Shown here: positions 11,908 to 24,500 of the stretch, in pieces | Numbering within the stretch: position 1 is the first letter of the stretch | Layout of the letters: each line of letters starts with the position of its first letter | NCBI GenBank assembly: GCA_949317995.1 | Contig: OX439050.1 | Span: 46,315,777 to 46,379,776, forward strand | From: Acholoe squamosa | Lineage: Eukaryota; Annelida; Polychaeta; Phyllodocida; Polynoidae | Length of the DNA: 64,000 bases | Direction of reading: 5' to 3' | Translations under genes and position numbers: made by a program | The notes under the pieces: model-generated | Told to the model about the DNA's origin: nothing | The model's input: the letters and a program-made list of their open reading frames with translations, nothing else | Databases searched by the model: none

Positions 11908-13803
11908 TTTTATTTTTGCTAGTACCGAGCAGAACCAATGTGGCGAACGGAAACAAGTTTCAGTATTAGGGAGCATAAAAAAAATAAAAGGTTAAATCTA
12001 TTTTGGAATGTATGTATAAACGTAAATATACGGAAGGAAATCACCAAGGTAGCATTTTCATCTGATAGAGTAGTACCTTTTTATAAGGTAGTTAAGTGAA
12101 AAAATTGTTATAGTGTTACCCCAGAATGTGACTTCAACTTTTGCCTTCCCACCACACAAGAATTTACATGCTCCCTAAAGTAAAATGGCCGCGCCCTTTC
12201 GCGAAAACTAACATTTGTCAAGCTCGTTGGATTTTTCGTCATTGAAGTGTGGTTTAAGAAATGTGCCATGGCTCTATCCAATACCAAACCCAAACAAAGA
12301 AACTGAGACTAGTAAGTATCATATTTTCATTATCAAAAATTGTCGGATGTGTGATATGTTGGAGTCGAATTGAGAGTGGGTGGCGTACTCGAGTTGAAAC
12401 ATGTTCCAGTTCCAGTCATTCCACTGGCACTGGCACTGCCTGTGTCAGTGTGTGCCGTCATTTGCCATGATTTAGGCACTTAGTGACTTACCTAGGTTTT
12501 CAAGACCATATCCCATTAAACTTATCTAATGAGCAATGGATTGATCTTTAGAAAAGAAGTGGATTTGCTTTTTAAATTAAGTCTCTATGTCAATTTAAAG
12601 TGGAATTATGACCGGTCAAAGGTACCAAATCAGACCCAGAATTCTGCCATAGTTAAGAGTTTAATTTGGATCCAATTTTGTGATCAAGCAAGATGAATCC
12701 AAGGTAGACTAGATCACTAAAATGATTATTTTGGGTAATTTTCTTTTCAGATAAGCAAGATATACCCCCAAGAATGTAAATAATGATACATGTTATCATA
12801 ATCAAACAATGTAAAGCAAATTTTTGATGTCATCTTTACCCTTCAACTGCGCGCTCTGACAGAACCACAGCAGAATAGGGTCTCTGACTCAGGATGTTTG
12901 AATGATCATAACTTCCATTTAAATTGTCATAAAAACTTCATTTAAAAAGCAAAACCACTTATTTTTATCACAGCTATCAATTTCTCACCATATAAAATGC
13001 ATACAATAAGATTTTGATTGATAGGTAAGTGTCCAACATGGGGGAGGTTGGGACAAGTGTCCAGAGATAATCTCGCCCAAAAAGTTTGCAGGGTCTGTCA
13101 AACATACTGCAGCCTCTTAGAAAAAGAAAAGCTAAACATTTTCTAGATGATTTTTACCTATAGAACAGGTGGGAACCATTTATTTTTAGGTGCTCAATGA
13201 TCTTCTCATCATAAAATGGTTCAAAACTTTTAGTTGAACTTCAATGGGGTCAAAGGCAAAATTCCCTGCATTCAACCTTGTACAAAAAATATTCATTTTC
13301 AAGGTCTAGCCAAGCCTGTTAAAATGAGCCCTTGTTTTGTAAAGATCCCCAGTAAATAGCTTCAGAATAAGCTTGCAAAGAAAGAAGAGTTAACACTACC
13401 CAGTTTTAGCTTTATCACAGTTTCACACCTCTACTGCAGCAGACTCACACACTGGAGGTATTTCAGTGCCTACTGATCATGATGATTTGGTTGTGTCGTT
13501 GCTGTTATTTGTTTGCATTGCTGCTGCCTCCATGGGAGGATCTGTCTGAAGTTTATATGCATATAATAATGAAGGCGAATAGCCATCAAAATGAGAACCT
13601 TTATAAATTATAGGTCTACCCTGGTGGAGAAAAGATGATATGCAGTCTACTTAATTTCTTAAATATAGTATTACCTGGTAACAACTTTAATAGTCCTGAT
13701 CTGTAAATGTAACAGCACCAATATCAGCGATACACTGTACAAGTCCATTCCAGAGACGCTGAAAATTTCCACGCCCCTCTTAGATCTTTATTATAATATA
13801 GAA

Positions 13804-14149
13804 AGGCCAAGTCATTTATTGCCAGGTTGGGGGGGGGGGGCTTGTTATATATAAGTGGGGGGGGGGGTATTTAAAAAGAGCCTCTTGGTGGGGGGGACAA
13901 AAGCCCAATAAACTTCACACTGGGGGGGGGGGTCAAAACTAAATATAGGCAATTCAAATACCCATCTCGATGCGTCAATCCATGCACATATCCGATTTTT
14001 GAGGGGGTCATTTTTCAAATCAGTTCTTAGTATGGTGGGGGGTCGCGATCATTTTTGTCATAGTGGTGGGGGGGTCGGAAAAAAATCTGCCGATTAACCA
14101 TAATCCCTCAAGCCCCCCCCCCCCAGCTGGCAATAAATGACTCAGCCTT
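13804..14149. mobile_element. G-tract TIR element, second family
   Basis: Left end AGGCCAAGTCATTTATTGCC followed by G-runs; right end C-run then CTGGCAATAAATGACTCAGC. The ends are imperfect inverted repeats of about 23 bp, and no open frame is seen inside. The design is similar to 9825-10145 but the terminal sequence differs. Confidence 0.65.
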
Positions 14150-14415
14150 AAAGTATGGCTTTTTCGCTAAAAAGTGGGGTCAAACGTTTTTAGCCCCCCC
14201 CCCTCTCTTCTTATATAATTTGAATAAACAACAACCCTAGTGATGCTATCCCTACACCGTAGAATCATGGATGCCAAATAAATCAGTTTCAGATACCTTG
14301 CTCATCCAATGAATCACCAGGTTTTTTTTTTTGGTTTTTTTCTTTTTCATATCAATCTTCTGCAGTGACAATCACAATGGAAGTATAATACCAGTAGCTG
14401 CTCTTGAAGTGAATC

Positions 14416-16403
14416 ATGATGAGGGCATTACGTCTTCGAAAATGGCTGACATCAGCTTTTGTGGTGTTATGGATGTGTATCGTCATCTACTTTATGTTGG
14501 GTGTGCTGCTGACCGCTCACCGCACAGAGTCTACGGTAAGTAACACCATTTAATACATATTCTAATAGGCTGTTTGTACATATCAAATTTCTAAGGTAAA
14601 GTTAAGTCTAGCCAAAGAGGCATCTTTGAATATTCAGTTAGGATATCAAATGTATTATCTCAATGCAATTTATGAAGATTACACATATATTAAACAACAT
14701 GTATAGGTGTGATTCCATTATCTCTAGCATGAAATGATCTGTATTGCCTGGGCATCTCTCGGTGAAAAAAAAAAATCATCATCATTTACATACATGTCTG
14801 TGAAACTTGTTTTTCTAGATGATGCAGCCGTATGAGACATCAGACCCCGATTACAGTCTTCGTCATAACCCCCATCTCTCTAAGATGACGGTTGACTTGA
14901 TGCGAGACCTCGGGTTCTTGGCTCAACCCCGGCTGTACCCGCAGAGTTACCATGGCGACAAATCCAACCTGCCTGTCTTTGTGAGTATGGTCAGCATACA
15001 CTACCTCTCACTGCTACCGGACTTCATCTACTCTGTGCTCAAATATTACCCGGATAAACGCCTTGTCATTTACAGCCTGGACCTCAATCAGAATCAAAGG
15101 GCCAAGGTAAGCAATGCTCCTCATACTGCTATAAAATACCTTTTACAGCTTTCAAATCCGACCATTTTTAATGGTTTTGCGGTGTTTAATAAAGCATTAC
15201 CATTTGTGAAATTTCCATCAGAACTTCAAATATCTTTATGAATGACTGGCTAAAATAGGAAGTACATTCTTGTTTTCTAATACTTCCATTTTAAACAAAA
15301 AAAAAATGTGTTGATTGATTTCATTTGGTGATTTTCGATCCTGTGAAAATGAAATGGGCCTGCGGAGTGAAACCTTCTACATTATCTAGTATGCTGCAAA
15401 TTTTTTTGCAACGACTATTTGGGATCAGTTACAAGTATAATGCTATGCAATTCATATGTGACTGCGTTTCTTTGATTAATCCCTATACATGAATCGTGTG
15501 ACAGGTCCAATCAGAGTGTCGGTGCCTGGTTCGAGTTGTACAGTGGGAAAACTATCCCGAGCATGTCAGGCGATACCAATGGGAGGCTTTCAGACCATTA
15601 CTCATCCAAGTAAGTAAATGAAATATATAGATAAGCTCTTTATTTTTATGTGTTTTGTTTAATCAGAAGAGAATTCTACATACATATATCAAATCTCTCC
15701 TGCCATTTACCCCACCTGAGTTTAGGCACATGGAATATGAGTTTATATTGTCGTGTTGAGGATATTTGTCGTGTTGAGTATATTCTCTTCAAAAGATGCT
15801 GTTCTGTGATACTTTCCAACCGGATACATTTATTTATGTGTCTCTACTGTTTTTTTTAACTTTATCACACAGGAGTGCCTGCAGGAGTTTGGTGTGGTAT
15901 TCTGGGCTGAGCCGTCTACTCGCTTCAAGACGTCAGAACTGTTTCCCATAGAGCGACAGGGTGAGAAGACGGGTGTAGTGGCCTGGCCGCTTACCCACCC
16001 AACATCCACACTCACTCATTACAACATGTTCCGCTACTTCAACACATCTCACACCCAATATAGATTCCACCGCATGGTGGAGCCGCAGCGAATGCTGCTC
16101 TACAATTCACCACTCGTCCACAAAAAACTCATGCTCCCCTGGGTGCAGTGTGCGCTCGACAAACAATGCATTGCCCCGATAGGCTCCCAGCCTCATGGCT
16201 GTGACTACACACACAGGCCCCGATACGTATACGCTGGGTGCCATAAGTATGACATGTCCGCAGTCAATGTGGTACTTGGTCAGGTGTTTGGTGGAGAGAC
16301 ACCATACATTGCCGTGTTGGACCTATTTGTGGTTGTACCATCACCGCTCAGTGAAACACACTGGATGTCAAAGTGGAATATTTCCTTACTCAGTACCAGC
16401 TGA
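14416..16403 (+). CDS. Type II membrane protein, DUF1647-like putative glycosyltransferase
   Basis: Four exons: 14416-14535, 14819-15106, 15505-15609, 15873-16403, all with GT-AG borders and phase 0, giving 347 aa. An in-frame TGA at 14410 precedes the ATG-ATG start. Residues 1-40 are a short basic tail (LRLRKW) and one hydrophobic anchor (about 11-33), as in Golgi type II enzymes. The lumenal part has VFVSMVSIHYL, then VLKYYPDKRLVIYSL (nucleotide-sugar-transferase-like beta strand), FGVVFWAEPSTRF, then LPWVQCALDKQCIAPIGSQ and GCHKYDMSAVNVVL. This W..CAL...CIAP..S / H.YD.SA order is the one known from nematode and other invertebrate DUF1647 proteins, which are thought to be glycosyltransferases of unknown substrate. 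A 3' splice site at about 14363 (TTCTGCAG) suggests an upstream untranslated exon. The substrate is unknown, and so is whether the C-terminus is complete. Confidence 0.8.
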
Positions 16404-18686
16404 TTGTTTCCGTATTGACGTTGCAAGGATTAATATATTCTCATTATGCTCTCTATTAAGCATTCCACTGAATCCCCTTGAGAGTCATAAACACCAACCC
16501 AAAATGCCCCCCCCCCCATGCCTTACTTGATACAGCCCTGGCGAGTAACTCACCAAGTCGCATTCATTCACTCCGTCAGGGTCGGCATGATGCACCACTG
16601 CTAAGGACTGGTGTACCCTACTTTGGTGCATCAGGAGCACCAGTGAGCATTAACCTGGAAGCATCTATGGTACTTAAAGGGTTAAGATATATAAAACAAT
16701 TGTGATTGGAACACTGCTGTTTATTGCAGTATTTTCATACTTTCCATCTTATGTGAGGCGGCACTAAAGTTGTCTTTGCTACTGTGCTATAGTTTCCTTT
16801 TTTTGTGTTTCTGAAATGCTACTCTTTTTTTGTTTTTTATTTGTATCCGCACAGTCAAGTGGTTTGTGTCAGGTATGCAATCATTATATATGCCGAAATA
16901 AGTATTAAATGATATAACAATGTTTAAAAGTCCCCAAAAACCTTGATAATAGAGATTATGAGAAGTGGTGCAAATAGTTCTAAAAATGGCCATGTACGTG
17001 GCCCTGTCTGTCATCACAATGTATTTTATAGAGGCTTTAGGGACAAAGGCGTCTTTTATATATTGCCATTTTGGTTACATGTTTGTAAAGTACCGTAACC
17101 TGTTGCATACTACCGGTAGTAGTTGTTTTGTTGTTGATTTTTTTCGTCTTTTTTTCATAGATAGTGACAACAGGATTGATATTGCGTTCACCCGAAGTTA
17201 AGCGACTCATTTCGCAGTTCATCTGATATTTGCAATTACTGATACAAATGTACTTCTTATGGTTTTGGAACTTTTGGTTCCTGTTCTTTATGCTCATTCA
17301 TAATAGCTGGTTTAAACACCCAAATATACATGTGTACCGTGCCATCTGCTACTTTACCCTCAGCATTGTAGTTGTTAATATCTGTTATCAAGCATCATTC
17401 ATGCCTCATGCCGACCCTACAGGGATGATATACCAAGATTGCAGGATCCTTAGTAGGGGGCACTTTTACTTGACCTGGCACCCAAAGAGATAAGCACTGA
17501 TAACAGCCAGCATGGTGGGTACCGGGTGTTATATACTGCACCCTAAAAAGTCTGCACTGAATATAGGGAATTATCTCATTGGTCAATGAGGTATCCCGCT
17601 TGGTCGGTATAGGTGGTCACAAATGGTCGACATGGAGCATAAATGCAGCTGTTAATGCATAATACCGTATTACCCGTAAAGGGTTTACCATTTGAAGATG
17701 TCATATTGCCTGGCCACTTGCCTCCATGTCGTGGACAGGCATGTCATGTAGAAAACATGATGTGTCGATCGTCCTCTGTTTTCATACTCATCCAAGCAAA
17801 GGCACTCTATCACCCAATTGGTCAACCTGTCCCCAGGACTTGTCCCTCTTATATAGGTGTTTGCAATATTTAACTATGCTTGCAGATTTAAAATCCCCGT
17901 CTATTGGAATTCTAGTGAACTTTTGATCAGAATCTAGTCACTAAACATGGCCTGCGGCTATATAGCCTCAATATCTGCAACGAGACCAGCGAAGAAGTTG
18001 CAATGCTTCAGGTTCATTTGCAGCGGTACCCGTATTCGACATATTGTTGGCACAGTGTTGTTACATCAGACAGTGATATTCGTGTATCATATGCTGTCAT
18101 TAGCAATATACATCCCTTAGATCTGGCATGATGCATGAATGCAGCACTGAGGGGTTGTGCATGGATGCTGCATGCTAGCATCGTGCAGATAAAGTCGTAT
18201 ATCGCATTAAAAACACGGTTCCGCCCTGAAAGGGTTAAGCAAATACTCCTAACTACCCAATAAAACTGTTCAGTCCTCATTATAATATCAAACATTTTAT
18301 CAACTGCACGGATTCCAAAGAAGTAGCATGTATGATCGGAAATATGATTGAATAATATTCTTTTGAATTCAGTCAATAGCCAACGCTAACACATGGTTAG
18401 CATTAACCGATTAAAACCCAAATAGAAAATCTCACTTGATAATCAAGTACAACTATATCAGGATGAACAATTGCCTACTTCTTTTGGAATATCTATATAT
18501 ACATGTAGATATTTTTACCTACACATGTATATAATCATAAAAAAATATGGTAGAAACTTGTGTATTGACCAAAGTTTATAGTGATAGAATATGCACCGGC
18601 ATTTATAGCACTCAAAGAATATGGCGTGGACTGAATGAAACTATAGTGTGTGTGTATGTATATGTAAAGTTGTTTGATACTGGTCG

Positions 18687-18689
<3 letters not shown>

Positions 18690-18759
<70 letters not shown>

Positions 18760-18828
18760 GTATATATGTATATGTATATATATATATATGTATATATATA
18801 TATGTATATATATATATGTATATATATG

Positions 18829-18889
<61 letters not shown>

Positions 18890-18898
18890 ATTATATAT
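18690..18898. repeat. TA/TATG microsatellite
   Basis: About 200 bp of almost uninterrupted TA dinucleotides with scattered TATG variants. The long Tyr/Ile open frames across it are an artefact of the repeat. Confidence 0.97.
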
Positions 18899-19917
18899 CT
18901 GTAGCAGTAATTTTTGTATATATAGAAGTGTTTATAATACTAAATATATTTACGTGTGTAAAAAGAACTGAACAAAGAGTGAAGATATTATTTTGTATAT
19001 TTTGAAAACCTTATTCTTGAGTATATATTGGGTGCATTGATTACCGTCGTACAAATGATCTTTAAAAAAATCAAAATATTGGTGTATAAATGTATTTATG
19101 AATTCCCAGAATCTTGGCCGCGTATTGCACCAGTTTTATCTAGTGGGTGACGTTCAGGACGAATTTGGTGCCGGTTCAAATATTCAAAAGATGTCACTAA
19201 TTTTGAAAGTGTCAAAAGAGGCCAGGTGGTTTCAAGCTTTGATGATCGAACATAGAATTAAGTAGCTTTTGATCAAGATTTTGTTTTTCTATGTTGCAGG
19301 CTGTCCAGCGATTCCTATTTTTTGGCTAAAGTTCCCATTTCCCCCCCCCCCTATTTTTCAGTTTCAAGCCCTTATATATATTCCTTTATTTTGGACATAA
19401 ACCCCTCTTATATTCCTATTTTTGAAGATTTTTTTTAGATATTAGAGAGACCATGAAAGAAAAAGACTGCGTAAATACTTTGTAATATGCCGCGCATGAA
19501 AACAACTGCCCTCAATACAAGAGAGGAAAAATTTCACTTGTCCCCACAAAATGTCACCACCTCTTTCCTGTTAAAACCCCAGCACTCCCTAAAGCCATTT
19601 CTTTATATTCATGTAAAATTTGTGTATATTATACCCCAAATCGATCATCGATAAGTCCTCTTTTTTCAGGCTCGGAATTCCTATTTTCCTATTTTTTTGC
19701 TACAAAAGTCGCTTGACACCCCGATGTTACCTCATAGCATTTTTTGGATGTTTATATTCGGTTACAATCTGAACTTACACTTTGCAATCATACTTTCGAA
19801 GAAAATTTAAATCCATTGGGTTGGGGGAACCTGTGATGAATTTGTTACACAGGAATCTCACTAGTCGTACCACCATTCCTACATGATAGATTTGGTATCC
19901 CCTCCTAACCATGTTGG

Positions 19918-20083
19918 CTTCCCTAGCCCACTTAAAAGGGTCTATGTCTCATCTTTTCTATCCCCTTGAATGTGTGGGCACTGACACATTCCTCTGTGAA
20001 ATTGTGTAATGTCGTTCTCGCCATGAATATGACCTTAGCTGTCGAAATGGCGTTAAACATCTATTACTCACTCACTCCCTCCT
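19918..20083 (+). repeat. SINE copy, CACTCACTC tail
   Basis: Plus-strand copy of the family at 8804-8986: GGCTTCCCTAGCCCACTTAA at the head and TTACTCACTCACTC at the tail. The flanks CCCTCCTAACC (left) and CCCTCCTATCC (right) look like a target duplication with one mismatch. Confidence 0.75.
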
Positions 20084-21077
20084 ATCCATTAAAGGTACAG
20101 GTAGTGAACTTTAGTGTATCGTGCCAGTTCTATATGAGTTTGAAGATGATACAGTACTGAACTCCAATAATGAATCCATCGGTCCATCTTTCCAACCAAA
20201 GAAGTTATTGCGGAGGCATCTTGCAGCCATAATAGGGTTAAGACTTTTGCTGTGAAAAAATACCACTCGTTTAAAAAAAAAATGACCATGTCATGCTTCA
20301 ATCGGAACTTTGAGGCATGCAAGGAATTGAATAAAGATTTGTAAAAAAAAATTATTGTAAAATTCATTGATAAGTTACTTGTGTAATCAGTTCCTTAGAT
20401 GAGGAGTAAGGAGATTAGAGCCCTTAGTTCTATGGTCGATTTCAAAACAAAACTGACAATTTGATTTTGAGAACTTTTCTTTAATCATGAAATCCGAGAA
20501 ACAAGCCTTGAATGACAAAATAACGATACATACTGTACCAAGAACATCACCTATGAAAAATGTTTTATCAGATGGAGATCCATATAGCAAATTCAGAGGA
20601 CAAACCTAGTAGGTGGAAGGCGCTACTTGTGATGCTGGTGACTGCAGAATGATTTATTGAAGGGGTGTAATTCGATTTAGATATCGTCTCTAAAAATATT
20701 TACAAAATTGTGATTACCCACTGGATTCATGTTGTAATTTCTATAGGCATGAAGAGGTGGAAGAGCTAAGAATTTACGCTCAGTAAAAGCTCAATAAAAC
20801 TAATGTCTTCTGTTCAGGAGTAACAATTCTTCAAATTCAGGGTTCAAAATTGCCCTCAATGTCTCACATATTGGAGTATACATTGAATGTATACAACCAT
20901 ATATAGCAAGAAAATTCCAAAACTCAAATATAACATTTCTTTGGTAAAACTGTAATATAACATTTCTTTCTACTCATTTTGGTAGATATGTACTGGTAAC
21001 TTCTGCTGCTATAATATAGATCCTTAATCTAGTCACTTTCAGATCAGTTGATTCCTTCTGTCCAAACTTTTAGCCAC

Positions 21078-21297
21078 TACCGTAAATTCCCTTGTATAAG
21101 CCGAACCCTCGTATAAGCCGCACCCTGAGTTTGATAGAAGGCTATAAGCCTCATCTGGGGCTTGAAAATTGCCAGTTTAGTACTGTTTTATAGTGTAAAA
21201 CACCCTCATATAAGCCATAGTTTAAGCTGTTTCTATAAGCCGAATTTTGATTTGGGTTCTGGTATAAGCTGCGGCTTATACGAGAGAATTTACGGTA
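21078..21297. mobile_element. TA-flanked MITE, diverged copy
   Basis: Ends TACCGTAAATTCCCTTGTAT and its complement (ACGAGAGAATTTACGGTA). The interior has repeated GTATAAGCCG motifs. Same family as 7035-7281 but clearly diverged. It lies just downstream of the SRPRB stop codon. Confidence 0.75.
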
Positions 21298-21521
21298 TTA
21301 CCCATCCTCACTTAAGCCTTTCTTACACACTTACTGTCCTGTACACAACATAGTATCCCCCTTGCAGACTTTTATTCCATTTATCTCATACTATTCACAC
21401 AATCCTTTGGCTTACATTTAATGATTTTGCTCAAAGTTCTACATAAACATTCAGCCAAAATTCCCAATGCCAAACATTCATCCTCAGCCAGATACATTCC
21501 TCAAAGCATAATATGCGCCAT

Positions 21522-24500
21522 TTAAGCTAAACGCTCTAGCCACGACTCGAGTTGGTTGAGATCAGGGTCAGCTCCATCCTTCTCTCCACGAGCACTGCAC
21601 TCGACAAAAGTAATCCGGAAAGGTTTGGCATCAGCAAAGACGAAATCCTTGTTGCGTTTTCCGAGGAAGGCATTGTTGTTGGCCAAGGAGTCGCCAGTGC
21701 CACCGAGCTGAGCAGAACGAGTCACACGCACAGTGTTTCTGTGAAAAAAAGTAGACATTTTGGTTTGGATTATTAGGGAAAAACTGACCTATAAAAATAG
21801 TATTACAGTGACATCTCGATACTCTGCCATGCCAAAATCCTTGAAAATATTGGTCAGATCTGAGATTGGCGGATTATTGAGTGAAAATAAACTTAATCAT
21901 AGGAAAAAAATAGTCTTCCCTGTGAACCTCGGTAATATAGGGGATGGCGGACTATTGAAGGTCGGATTAAAAAGATCTCACTGTAATCATTTGTCTCTCA
22001 CTTTCAAGGTGATCTTCTATGACATGAGTGTATACTTATTTTGGTTAAATATGAATTTAAGAAACCTGAATGTTTCAGGCTTTATGTTTTATAATATCTA
22101 AACATATACTAGTAGTGAACAGAAGAACTTACATTTCCTTTTCAAGCTGTGCCTGGATGACCTTTGCACCCTTAGCAAGCGTCTGGTCTGTCTTGTTGCA
22201 TGCAATGAGAACCGGTGGGATGTTGGACGAGAGAACAGGGTCTGTCAGCAACGTGTACAGGAACCTAACAGAAAATATTCATAAATCATATCCACATATA
22301 TCTATAACCGAGTAACTAAAATAATCCGGGCCCATGTTGAATGTTGAACCATCTCGCACGGGGGGGAAGGGGTGAGTGATAGTCGTTTAATGCCATTTTG
22401 ATAGCTACAGTCATAATTATTCATAGCGTGAAAACCACATTACACATAAATTGATGGATGGGTGTGTTGGTATCTGTAACCATGGATATGTGCAAGACAC
22501 AGAGTGGACAGAAAAGATGAGATTAAGACCCTTTTAATATAGGCTAGGCTAGCGAAGCTATCTTACAGGGGGAAGGGGATAGGCAGAACCAGAGAGAATA
22601 GAATAGTCTCTCTATATTCTATGGCAGAACAAAACTGTTGACACCTCTTCTTTGCAAGCGGAAACTACAAAGAAATTTATCCTACAAGTACTGTAAAAAA
22701 ATCAATGTTTCAAGTTTTAACATTTTTATTTATACTAGACTCACAAGATCGACATCATCATCATATACATGTTGGTCTGCCAGTATGCGCGGTCTAGTGG
22801 GGTTGTGACAATAGGTATGACCCCGGCAGAATCATAGCGCCTTCGCATGAATACCAAAATTTAGAGCTCCATATGTCACCATGCGTTATGATAAAAATAT
22901 ATCATCCCCTCAGTGCAAGAAGGTTGTAACTGCAGATAACTACAATGTCAGTTTCCTGCACTGAGGTGACGATATATCCAGTTTATTGCATCTTACACCT
23001 TAAGGGTGAAACGAAACTGAACTTACTCTGCGACGTCCTTGATCTCTTTCTGGAAGGTTAAACTGTCCACCACGAAAACCAAGCCCCTGGAGAATACAAA
23101 TAAGAAGTTTGTTTAGCTCTTTGAAAGTTACATAGCCCTTTAATGAGACACAGAATCATTACATGCAGTTCCTGATCTAGAAATGTACCATAAACTCCCG
23201 CGAACTAGAGCCTTCATGTGGCTTATATACCGGTAAATCGCAACCCTTTTGGTTGATCCTATATGCTGGTATTTGGCACTGAAGAACACTCTGACACAGT
23301 ATTAAACCGTGATATTTCAAGACTCGTATGCAGCCTATTAATGCAACTGTTTACGGTAGTTACTACCGTAGTGCATTCAGTTATTCATGTGAGACAAGAA
23401 ACCATCCTAGTGCTACCACTCACCTGGCTGAGTTTTTGAACTGATCGACCATTGAAAGACGGATCCGCTCATGACCAGGCAGATCGATCAGGCGTAGAGT
23501 TTTTCCATTCTGAAAGTTTGAAGTAAAATAACTTCATTTTTACTGTTTCACTGTGAGCAAAATTCAATGTGAGTAAAAATTAACAAAAGTCCCTGAGGCA
23601 TTCCCACAGACACAAGTAGATACGGATCATTTTGTTTATGATCTTATGCTATGGGAGTAGACAGATTTTCACATGACAAGTGGGGTGAAACAAATACATA
23701 CACAATGCCCTTAAAATTTCAAGCCTTTAACAATGCAGTGGAGAGGGGTAGGAATTCATTGCATACCATTGAGAGCTCTACTTACCGGGAGTACATACTG
23801 GCCACTGTTCTCTTTTATAGATGTGTGGGTCTGCGCATATTTCTTGTAGACAAGCTGAAGTTAAAACCGAAATATATCATTTCTAACCTACCGGCACATG
23901 GGAACAAAGTCGACATTTACATAGCACTACTGTCATTTTAAATACACCACATGTAAATGTTAAGTCAGAAGGTTTAAAAAGGAAAATGAAACAAGCTACA
24001 CGTTTGTTAGGTCTGATCAGGCCCCTTACACTAACAGGCCTACATCGTTTATTCTTCACATATTTTAGTCAGTGTATTGATTGGTGTACCAACAACAACA
24101 AAATAAAGAATAAAATAAAAAGGAAAGAAAAATCTAGAGTGACTTACTCGTGTATAGATGAGGGTTTTCCCGGCATCACAGAGGCCCACCAGCAACACCC
24201 CGCGCCTTTTGTTTGATCCACCCCGCACTAGCGAGATCACTGGAAACAACAAAATGAACACACCAACTAGTACCGGTAATAAGTTTCAAATTTTAGCTGC
24301 ACCTTAATGATTGACTCAATGTGTAATGCATTAAACACATCTTTGTCAGATGGATTTATTTATCTATTTATTTATTCACTCTTTGCTGCTGGTAGGTGTG
24401 ATGGGAGGGGGGGCGGGGCGCGATGGGGATATCTTTAGCCTGAGCTATTTATATTTTACCTGTGAGCAAGCTGGTGGAGGGTGGCAGGTGTTGAGGGTGA

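Larger units (their letters stand above)
11722..14415. other. Intergenic between D2HGDH and the DUF1647-like gene
   Basis: Holds the D2HGDH promoter side (ETS-like site at 11900) and a possible 5'-untranslated exon on the plus strand near 12180-12311. That exon ends at a good donor (GTAAGT at 12312) and contains a short ORF starting at 12261. A TIR element occupies 13804-14149. The rest (12500-13800) is AT-rich with nothing recognised. Confidence 0.5.
16404..21521. other. Intergenic, microsatellite and repeats
   Basis: No coding exon recognised. It contains CATGATGCA-type inverted repeats (about 16555-16690 and 18090-18240), the TA microsatellite (18690-18898), a low-complexity TCCTATTTTT-rich block (about 19305-19730), a SINE (19918-20083) and a MITE (21078-21297). 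A few open frames of 60-120 codons look non-coding. Confidence 0.6.

Noticed and set aside
12261..12470. 69-codon frame starting MCHGSIQYQ
   Set aside because: Reads through a good donor at 12312. More likely part of an untranslated first exon of the DUF1647-like gene; joining it to the acceptor at 14363 gives an immediate stop.
18547..19005. 152-codon frame rich in Tyr and Ile
   Set aside because: Produced entirely by the TA microsatellite; no conserved sequence outside it.
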